Assembly (NCBI GenBank): GCA_003454605.1 | Contig: DMKD01000326.1 | Location: 1-22,076 of the forward strand | Origin: Spirochaeta sp. | GTDB lineage: Bacteria; Spirochaetota; Spirochaetia; UBA9216 | Length of the DNA stretch: 22,076 nucleotides | Direction of reading: 5' to 3' | Shown: one piece after another, positions 6,721 through 13,005 of the stretch | Position numbering within the stretch: position 1 is the stretch's first letter | Layout: every line of letters starts with the position of its first letter | Position numbers and translations under genes: made by a program | The notes under the pieces: generated by a model | The model's database searches: none | Told to the model about the DNA's origin: nothing | What the model saw: the letters and a program-made list of their open reading frames with translations, nothing else

Positions 6721-8324
6721 AATATACAAAGCTTATTCTCTCCGGCGGCTACCGTGAAACCGGCATCCAGACCCGCGGACTTACAACTGCCGCAAGGCGT
6801 GAGGGCTTTCGTTTTGATCAGTTTTATCTGAAAACAGAAGCAATAATAGAGAAAAAGAATATCACCAAGGTTCTGATAGAGTGCCGGCAGGATTTTTCTT
6901 CCGGAATATTCTCAGGTCTGGAAGAGATTCGAGAACGTATTGAAGCTCTGAAACTCAGTGGTAAGGAAGTTTATTTCTATACCCATACCTATGGTGTTCA
7001 GGAGCTCTTTCTTTCGGCTGTCTGCTCATACCGATTGATTCATCCGATGGGTAACCTGAGGTTTTTCGGCCTTTCATATTCTTTTCTGTTCGCAAAGAGG
7101 GTGATCAGGCGTTTTGGGATCGATGCTGAAATAATAAGGCGCGGCAGCTACAAGAGTGCCGGGGATCGTTTTCGAACCGATAGCTTAGACCTGGCGAACC
7201 GTGAACAGTATGAGCATTACCTTTCATCTGTAATGCAGGTGATTCGAGACGGAGTTAAATCAGGATTTGATAAATCTGATGAAGATATCGACGATCTGCT
7301 TGAGGGTGAGGTTTTGAATTCTGATGCTGCAGCCGATGCCGGATGGATAGATGAAATTGTAACCCTCAGCGATTTTATTACCCGGTGGGATGAGCAGAAG
7401 GACCGTGAGTTCAAGTTTAAAAGGATGCCGCAGAAAGCCGGGAAACGGCGGTTGTTCAGGGAAGAGCAGATTGCAGTGCTTGTTTTCGAGGGTGCTGTTG
7501 TAGAAGGATATTCTAAGCGTGACCCTCTGATGGGACAGGCCGTGGGTGCCGAGTCATTTAAACCCGTTATAAAAAAGCTGCGGGAAGACAAGAAGGTGAA
7601 GGCTGTGGTTTTCCGGATCAATTCCGGCGGAGGTTCCGCCTTTGCTTCAGAAGATATTACCGCAGAGCTTAGACTCCTGGCCGCTGAGAAACCTTTAATC
7701 GTGTCGATGTCCGAGGTTGCCGGCTCCGGTGGATACTGGATGTCATGCTGCGGCAGGAACACCTTCGCTATGCCGACCACTCTGACCGGCTCCATCGGAG
7801 TCATCAGCATGCATTTATCATGGAGAAGGCTCCTTGATATGACAGGCCTCACCCATGATACGATCAGGGAGGGCGAGCATGCCGACGCCGGAACCCCATT
7901 TCGTGAGTTGACCGATGAAGAGAAGAAGATGGTCGATATGGAAATCGAAGATATGTATGACGGTTTCATTAACATGGTTGCTGAGTCGAGGGATAAAACG
8001 ACTGAAGAGATAGATGCTCTGGCCCGCGGGAGAGTCTGGCCTGGCATGACCGCGTCGAAGCACAATTTGATCGATTCCATTGGGGGATTATCAGATGCTG
8101 TCAGTGCTGCCGTCCGTGAGTCGTCCCTGAAAAAACCGACTGTCAGATTTTATCCGGAACTGAAGCATGGTTTAATTGAACGGATAGTAATGAATATGTC
8201 CGGTAATGATGGCGATATGGACGTGTCGGCAACATTAACAGCTCTTAAAAATATGCTGTCGGGCGGCAGCCTTAACACAGGTCCTGCCGCTCTAATGGAA
8301 GAGGTCTTATTTAAATGGAATTAG
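6717..8324 (+). CDS. sppA: Signal peptide peptidase SppA, two-domain (67K-like) type
   Basis: The 535-residue protein contains two S49/ClpP-fold repeats. SppA cuts leftover signal peptides using a Ser-Lys pair split between the repeats. The lysine is seen in the first repeat (RRGSYKSAGDRF, K146) and the serine in the second (EVAGSGGYW, S337), followed by PTTLTGSIGVIS. It is shorter than the 618 residues of the E. coli enzyme. No N-terminal membrane anchor is visible: the protein starts MKYTKLILSGGYRETG and goes straight into the fold. The gene overlaps the upstream two-span membrane protein by 4 bases and the downstream AraC-type regulator by 10. Both repeats and catalytic residues support the family call; S49 peptidases of unknown substrate are the alternative. 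Confidence 0.88.
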   Translation: MKYTKLILSGGYRETGIQTRGLTTAARREGFRFDQFYLKTEAIIEKKNITKVLIECRQDFSSGIFSGLEEIRERIEALKLSGKEVYFYTHTYGVQELFLSAVCSYRLIHPMGNLRFFGLSYSFLFAKRVIRRFGIDAEIIRRGSYKSAGDRFRTDSLDLANREQYEHYLSSVMQVIRDGVKSGFDKSDEDIDDLLEGEVLNSDAAADAGWIDEIVTLSDFITRWDEQKDREFKFKRMPQKAGKRRLFREEQIAVLVFEGAVVEGYSKRDPLMGQAVGAESFKPVIKKLREDKKVKAVVFRINSGGGSAFASEDITAELRLLAAEKPLIVSMSEVAGSGGYWMSCCGRNTFAMPTTLTGSIGVISMHLSWRRLLDMTGLTHDTIREGEHADAGTPFRELTDEEKKMVDMEIEDMYDGFINMVAESRDKTTEEIDALARGRVWPGMTASKHNLIDSIGGLSDAVSAAVRESSLKKPTVRFYPELKHGLIERIVMNMSGNDGDMDVSATLTALKNMLSGGSLNTGPAALMEEVLFKWN

Positions 8325-9616
8325 ATAATTTTTTCAGGAAGGCAATTGCAGCTGCCGAGCATTACAGTTCCTCAACCGGGGTTTCTTGTAAGGTGATTGA
8401 TACCGATGGAAAGAGAATCGGATCAGGGGAGTCTTCCGGGTATGGGGATGAGTTCTGCAGGCAGTTAGAGAAGAATTTCCCCAACAATGAACTCAACTGT
8501 AATCAGGTGCACCGATACGGAAGCTATCAGGCGGAACGATTTGGAGGGAAGTACATGTTCTTCTGTCCGATGTCACTGCTTCACTGGACTTCTCCCTTGT
8601 TTAAAAATGGTGCAATTGTAGGTGCCCTCGTCTGCGGGCCGGCTCTGATTATTGATTCAGAAGATTTTATACGCAATGATCTGATATCCGGAAAGAATCT
8701 TCCGGCATCTGATGTTTTCAGGCTTATGAAGCTGGCTGCTGATATCCCGTCAATTACAACTGAGAAATCACGGAGCCTTTCAGAATTACTATATCTTACT
8801 GCTTCCGGGATTTCCGAACTTGATCATATCGAATATCAGCTTCATCAGGAGGATTCCGAACAGCAGAAAGATATTTCCGAGTATATTCAATACATCAAAA
8901 CAATGGAGAAATCCGAAGCCGAAATTTCAAGATATCCCTTTGAGAAAGAAACTGATCTCATCGACTATATCGAAAACGGGGAAACTAAACGGGCAAGGGC
9001 AGTTCTGAATGAGATCCTTGGAAATGTCTTTTTCTCATCCGGAGGCGACATAAAGGTGATTCGTGCCAGGGTCCTTGAGCTAGTAGTTCTTCTGTCCCGT
9101 GCGGCAGTACGGGGCGGCGCTGATGCCGAGCAGATTTTCGGAATGAATTACCAGTATATCAGCAGAATAAATTCCTTTTTAAGCGTCGAGACAATTGCCT
9201 CATGGCTGTCCAGGGTTATCGTGAAATTTTCAGAGCTTGTATTCGATATGCGCGAGATAAAACATGCTGATGCAATACAAAGCTCCATGCAGTATGTTAG
9301 GGAGAACTTCCAGAGCAAGATTTCGCTGGATGAAGCCGCAGCTGCTGTAAATCTATCTCCCTCTTATCTCAGTAAGCTTTTTAAAAAGGAGCTTAATCAG
9401 AACTTCAATAATTATTTGAATCACATAAGGGTTGAGAAAAGTAAAAATTATCTATTAAATACCGAGATTCCGTTAATTGACATTGCAGGTATGTGCGGTT
9501 TTGAGGATCAAAGTTATTTCTCAAAGGTATTTAAAAAATTTGCCGGCAGTTCTCCGGGGAAATTCCGTGAAAACCGCGGAAGACCGCCCTCAGATAATCA
9601 TGAGATCCACGACTGA
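8315..9616 (+). CDS. AraC-family regulator with PocR sensory domain
   Basis: The 433-residue protein has an N-terminal PocR domain (about residues 5-170). It includes CNQVHRYGSYQAERFGGKYMF and CPMSLLHW, with conserved Cys in a pattern found in ligand-sensing PocR domains. A middle linker follows, then a C-terminal double helix-turn-helix of the AraC type (about 325-420: ISLDEAAAAVNLSPSYLSKLFKKEL and IDIAGMCGFEDQSYFSKVFKKF). PocR itself activates cobalamin-dependent diol catabolism. PocR domains are thought to bind small hydrocarbon-type ligands and are common beside corrinoid methyltransferase genes. Here it precedes the corrinoid module in the same direction and probably activates it. Its start overlaps the sppA stop by 10 bases. 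Confidence 0.9.
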   Translation: MELDNFFRKAIAAAEHYSSSTGVSCKVIDTDGKRIGSGESSGYGDEFCRQLEKNFPNNELNCNQVHRYGSYQAERFGGKYMFFCPMSLLHWTSPLFKNGAIVGALVCGPALIIDSEDFIRNDLISGKNLPASDVFRLMKLAADIPSITTEKSRSLSELLYLTASGISELDHIEYQLHQEDSEQQKDISEYIQYIKTMEKSEAEISRYPFEKETDLIDYIENGETKRARAVLNEILGNVFFSSGGDIKVIRARVLELVVLLSRAAVRGGADAEQIFGMNYQYISRINSFLSVETIASWLSRVIVKFSELVFDMREIKHADAIQSSMQYVRENFQSKISLDEAAAAVNLSPSYLSKLFKKELNQNFNNYLNHIRVEKSKNYLLNTEIPLIDIAGMCGFEDQSYFSKVFKKFAGSSPGKFRENRGRPPSDNHEIHD

Positions 9617-9644
9617 TACTCTGATTCCAGCTGAATTGGAGTAT
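9616..9644 (+). other. Stem-loop after the PocR/AraC gene
   Basis: ATACTC (9616-9621) pairs with GAGTAT (9639-9644), with an inner ATTC/GAAT pair and a CAGCT loop. There is no T-run, so it is a weak terminator at best or an mRNA-stabilising hairpin. Confidence 0.35.
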
Positions 9645-9654
9645 TCCGCAATAT

Positions 9655-9728
9655 TTAACAAAAATTAACAAAATAATTCAATACGATCTCATAGATTACG
9701 GGTGATAATTCCTTAAAATAAATTAACA
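9655..9728 (+). promoter_or_regulatory. Repeated TTAACA motifs, candidate activator sites
   Basis: TTAACA occurs at 9655-9660, 9665-9670 and 9723-9728. The first two are exactly 10 bases apart, one helical turn, as expected for AraC-type binding half-sites. A TAAAAT (9714-9719) could serve as a -10 box but has no good -35 box, which fits a promoter that needs an activator such as the adjacent PocR/AraC protein. Confidence 0.4.
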
Positions 9729-9730
9729 TG

Positions 9731-9826
9731 ACTTATATGAAGGGAAGAGGAGTGAGATTCTCCCGTGAGCGCGTCACTGTATTTAACAGAGGAACTCTGT
9801 TTCAAGCCAGATCACTTCAAGTAGGT
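9731..9826 (+). promoter_or_regulatory. Candidate cobalamin riboswitch
   Basis: Several conserved cobalamin-riboswitch blocks occur in the right order: GGGAA (9742-9746), GGAGTGAGATTCTCC (9749-9763), GCGTCACTGT (9771-9780; consensus near CGCCACUGU), and the B12-box-like AAGCCAGATCAC (9804-9815; consensus near AAGCCAGGAGACC). Closing helices can be drawn: ACTTA (9731-9735) with TAGGT (9822-9826), and TGAAG (9738-9742) with CTTCA (9815-9819). A perfect 7-base hairpin AACAGAG-GAA-CTCTGTT (9785-9801) fits the variable peripheral arm before the B12 box. It ends about 60 bases before the corrinoid-protein start. No terminator follows it, so translational control is more likely if it is active. The match is by eye. 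Confidence 0.7.
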
Positions 9827-9884
9827 AATATGTCATACTCGAATTCGCGTACAGTGAGAGTTGCAACGAAGAGAGAGGACAAGT

Positions 9885-10520
9885 ATGGCAGATTTTGAAA
9901 AAATTTCCGAGCTGATGCAGAAGGGTAAGGCTGATGAGGTTAAACAGCTTTGTGCTGAAGCACTCGAAGAGGGTGTTGCACCTAAAGACGTTCTCGATAT
10001 GGCGCTTTTGGCAGCAATGAACATAGTAGGTGTGAAGTTCAAAAATAATGAGGTTTTTGTTCCTGAAGTACTTATTGCCGCACGAGCAATGAATTTTGGT
10101 CTTGAAATTCTTAAACCCGCAATGGTTGATGATGATATTGAAGAGATCGGTAAGGTTGTTATCGGTACGGTTAAGGGTGATCTTCATGACATTGGTAAAA
10201 ATCTTGTAAAGATCATGTTTGAAGGCAAAGGTCTAACTGTAATTGACCTTGGCGCAGATGTGTCCGCTGAAAAGTATGTTGAAGCAGCTTCGAATGAAAA
10301 TGCGAACGTAATTGCTTGTTCAGCCCTTCTTACCACGACAATGACTCAGATGGAGGCAATTGTAAAAGCCGCAGAGGATGCAGGTATTAGGGATAAAGTT
10401 ACAATTATGGTCGGTGGAGCTCCAGTTACCCAGAAATTCTGTGACAGTATCGGTGCAGATATCTATGCTGCAGATGCAGCAACTGCATCAGAAAAAGCCC
10501 TTGAGGTTTGTACAAAATAA
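9885..10520 (+). CDS. Corrinoid (B12-binding) methyl-carrier protein, MtbC/MttC-like
   Basis: The 211-residue cytosolic protein has the standard two-domain build. An N-terminal helical cap (about residues 1-85, with GVKFKNNEVFVPEVLIAARAM) is followed by a Rossmann-like B12 domain. The cobalt-ligand motif DxHxxG is intact in GTVKGDLHDIGKNLV (D99, H101, G104), followed by ADVSAEKYV and TIMVGGAPVT. It carries a methyl group on Co between a substrate methyltransferase and a second methyltransferase. ATG 9885 is chosen because GAGAGAGGA lies 5 bases upstream and MADFEKISEL matches the family start; the longer TTG frame from 9861 has neither. It is preceded by a candidate cobalamin riboswitch and followed by a terminator-like hairpin before the MtaA-like gene, so it may be made in excess of the downstream enzymes. 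Confidence 0.93.
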   Translation: MADFEKISELMQKGKADEVKQLCAEALEEGVAPKDVLDMALLAAMNIVGVKFKNNEVFVPEVLIAARAMNFGLEILKPAMVDDDIEEIGKVVIGTVKGDLHDIGKNLVKIMFEGKGLTVIDLGADVSAEKYVEAASNENANVIACSALLTTTMTQMEAIVKAAEDAGIRDKVTIMVGGAPVTQKFCDSIGADIYAADAATASEKALEVCTK

Positions 10521-10563
10521 TAAAATTAAGCTCTGGAGTAATTCAGGTCTATTTATTATTTAC

Positions 10564-10593
10564 AAAAGCCGTCCTGTGTGGGGCGGTTTTTTT
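10564..10593 (+). terminator. Terminator or attenuator after the corrinoid gene
   Basis: GCCGTCC (10568-10574) pairs with GGGCGG (10581-10586) across TGTGTG and is followed by seven T and a further T-rich run. It lies between the corrinoid gene and the MtaA-like gene, so it probably trims rather than abolishes read-through. Confidence 0.75.
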
Positions 10594-10707
10594 GTTTTTA
10601 TTTACTGACGGCAGCGGCTTTTAAGTGCAAAAAATAGTTAATAAATACAAGATGTATCGGGGTTTCAACTCTACTATATATGCATACCCAATATTATGGA
10701 GAAAACA

Positions 10708-12057
10708 ATGACTGGTAAAGAGAAGGTCCTTGCTGTACTGAATAAAGAAAAAATTGCTTCAATTCCCTGGCTTCCATTTGCCGGAGTGCATTCGGGAAGG
10801 TTGAAAGGGTATACAGCCCGTGAGGTATCCACCGATGCTGCCAAACTGATAGAATCACTGCGTGAAGTGAACAAGCTTTATAAACCGGATGGACAGCCGA
10901 TTATGTTTGATCTTCAGATTGAGGCTGAGATCCTCGGCTGTGAACTGCTATGGTCTGAAGATGCACCACCCACAGTTTCGACTCATCCTCTATCGGATAC
11001 TGCTGATATTCCCGAGCATATTCCTGCTGTGAATGAAGGAAGGATCCCGCTTGCCATTGAGGCTATGAAGGCTATGAAAGGTGAGATCGGTGATACCACA
11101 GCTCTCTATGGTCTGATTACCGGTCCTTTTACCCTTGCATCACATCTTAGAGGAACCAACATCTTCATGGATATGATCATGAATCCTTCTTATGTTACCG
11201 AGCTTTTAGGCTATTGTACCAAGGTTGCAAAGGCAGTCAGCACTTTCTACATCGAGGCCGGTATGGATGTTATTGCTGTGGTTGACCCGCTTGTTTCGCA
11301 AATCTCTCCTGATCACTTTGGTGAGTTCATGGATAAACCCTTCGCTGAGGTCTTTGATCTCATCAGGGCTGCCGGAGCTAAATCTTCTTTCTTTGTCTGC
11401 GGAAACGCTTCAGCGAATATTGCGCCTATGTGTAAGACAAGACCCGACAGTATATCAGTTGATGAGAACGTGAATCTTGCAACTGCAAAGAAGATTACCG
11501 ATGAATACAATGTGGTCATCGGCGGAAATATTCCTTTGACTTCAGTGATGCTTTTTGGAACTCAGCAGGATAATATGAAGAATACTGTCGATTTAATTGA
11601 CAGCGTGGATAATACAGATCTCCTGATCATTGCTCCGGGTTGCGATATGCCTTATGCTACTCCGGTCGAAAACACCATCGGTGTTCAGCAGGCGGTACAT
11701 CAGACTGAGCAGATTCGGGAGATGGTCAAGAACTATGAGGGTACTGAAATTGAGTTTGAAGGTGAGCTTCCGGATTATAATAACCTTGAAAAACCATTTA
11801 TCGAAGTTTTTACCCTTGATTCAATTACCTGTGCTGCCTGTACTTATATGAAGGCTTCAGCAGTTGATATCAAAGAGCATTTTGGGGACAAAATTGATAT
11901 GATTGAATATAAGTACACCGACCCTCAGAATATTGCCAGATGCAAGGTTATGGAGGTGAAACAGCTTCCAAGTATTTATATTAATGGTGAGCTGAAGTAT
12001 TCATCTATTATTCCTAACAGAAGCGAATTCATCGCTGTGGTAGAGAAATGTCTGTAG
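10708..12057 (+). CDS. URO-D/MtaA-family methyltransferase fused to a thioredoxin-like domain
   Basis: The 449-residue protein starts at ATG 10708, where GGAG lies 8 bases upstream; ATG 10696 has no such site. Residues 1 to about 340 are a uroporphyrinogen-decarboxylase-fold methyltransferase of the MtaA/CmuA type (LYGLITGPFTLASHLRG, DVIAVVDPLVSQISP, VVIGGNIPL). These enzymes move a methyl group from a corrinoid protein to a thiol using zinc held by H-x-C...C. Here C231 (FVCGN) and C312 (PGCDMP) are present, but the His position is Phe229. After a linker (about 341-362), residues 363-449 form a thioredoxin-like domain with CAAC (C375, C378) and a probable cis-Pro421 (QLPSIYING). It overlaps the CobW-like gene by 10 bases. 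Bacteria usually lack coenzyme M, so the acceptor is unknown. The family call is secure; the exact reaction is not. Confidence 0.88.
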   Translation: MTGKEKVLAVLNKEKIASIPWLPFAGVHSGRLKGYTAREVSTDAAKLIESLREVNKLYKPDGQPIMFDLQIEAEILGCELLWSEDAPPTVSTHPLSDTADIPEHIPAVNEGRIPLAIEAMKAMKGEIGDTTALYGLITGPFTLASHLRGTNIFMDMIMNPSYVTELLGYCTKVAKAVSTFYIEAGMDVIAVVDPLVSQISPDHFGEFMDKPFAEVFDLIRAAGAKSSFFVCGNASANIAPMCKTRPDSISVDENVNLATAKKITDEYNVVIGGNIPLTSVMLFGTQQDNMKNTVDLIDSVDNTDLLIIAPGCDMPYATPVENTIGVQQAVHQTEQIREMVKNYEGTEIEFEGELPDYNNLEKPFIEVFTLDSITCAACTYMKASAVDIKEHFGDKIDMIEYKYTDPQNIARCKVMEVKQLPSIYINGELKYSSIIPNRSEFIAVVEKCL

Positions 12058-13004
12058 ACAAAATGTCATCAGAACGCCGGATCCCTCTTGTTCTTGTCTC
12101 GGGCTTTTTAGGTTCGGGCAAGACAACATTTTTAAATCATCTTTTTGACAGTTTTCCCGAGCTTAAGTTCGGGGTAATTGTCAACGACTTCGGCGAGCTC
12201 GGAATTGATGCTGCTGAGCTGAACACTGCTGATGGTACTGTTGTCCATGAACTGAACAATGGTCAGATTTTCTGTTCCTGTCTTGCCGGATCATTTATAA
12301 AATCTGTCTCTGCTTATGCTGATCTCGATATTGACTATCTGCTTGTAGAAACCTCCGGCCTGGCCAAACCCTCGCCTCTTCTTGAGATAATCGAGGCAAT
12401 AAGGAAGATGAGCGGAGAGCGCTTCAGTTATCATGGCATGATCAGCCTTGTTGACAGCGGCACCTATCTTAAATTATCCGAAGTCCTTAAGGCTGTTAAT
12501 GAGCAGATTGCCTATAGTGATATAGTTGTTCTGAACAAAGTCGATACTGCTGACGCCGGCACAGTAAAAAGAGCTGAGATGAAAATATTGTCGGTGAATC
12601 CTGATGCTGAAATTATAAGGACTGAGTTCGGCAGAATCGAAAGAGAAGTATTTCTCGGCCTTGAGAAGAAGGAGCAGATTCCGGGGCTGGACAGGCGATA
12701 TTCGGGTTGGGGTGATGCAGGAAGGCCGGTGCCTGTGCTGTTGAAAAGTGAATCTCCCGTTAAGATGGCTGCTTTAGAAGATTTTGTGAATAATCCCGGT
12801 GGCGATTTTCTACGAATGAAGGGCAGGCTTAATACCGATGCAGGGTTCGTATTCGTCGACTTCACAGTCGCAGGCGGGAAGATAAATAAAAATATAAGTA
12901 AAAGCAGTGCAGAAGAAGGACTTGTTATTATTCTGCCTGCAGATGACTCTATCGTGGCTGCGGTGAAACAGCGCGCGCTGGAAATCTTTACATTGGTGGC
13001 ATAG
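12048..13004 (+). CDS. CobW/COG0523-family GTPase, likely metallochaperone
   Basis: This 318-residue P-loop GTPase has Walker A GFLGSGKTT (residues 19-27), VNDFGELGID, the Walker B-like YLLVETSGLAKP, and the guanine motif LNKVD. The metal-binding CxCC of the family appears as FCSCLAG (C76, C78), one Cys short of the usual form. COG0523 proteins deliver zinc, cobalt or other metals to client enzymes. The gene starts inside the last codons of the MtaA-like gene and ends one base before the RACo gene, so co-translation is likely. The client may be the neighbouring zinc-type methyltransferase or corrinoid cobalt handling; that is inference from position. An in-frame ATG at 12063 is an alternative start; both lack a strong Shine-Dalgarno. 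Confidence 0.88.
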   Translation: MSVDKMSSERRIPLVLVSGFLGSGKTTFLNHLFDSFPELKFGVIVNDFGELGIDAAELNTADGTVVHELNNGQIFCSCLAGSFIKSVSAYADLDIDYLLVETSGLAKPSPLLEIIEAIRKMSGERFSYHGMISLVDSGTYLKLSEVLKAVNEQIAYSDIVVLNKVDTADAGTVKRAEMKILSVNPDAEIIRTEFGRIEREVFLGLEKKEQIPGLDRRYSGWGDAGRPVPVLLKSESPVKMAALEDFVNNPGGDFLRMKGRLNTDAGFVFVDFTVAGGKINKNISKSSAEEGLVIILPADDSIVAAVKQRALEIFTLVA

Positions 13005-13005
13005 A

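Noticed and set aside
7217..8080. Long 287-codon frame opposite sppA
   Set aside because: It is the complement of strongly conserved S49 peptidase sequence; the composition is Ser/Ile-rich and no ribosome binding site is present.
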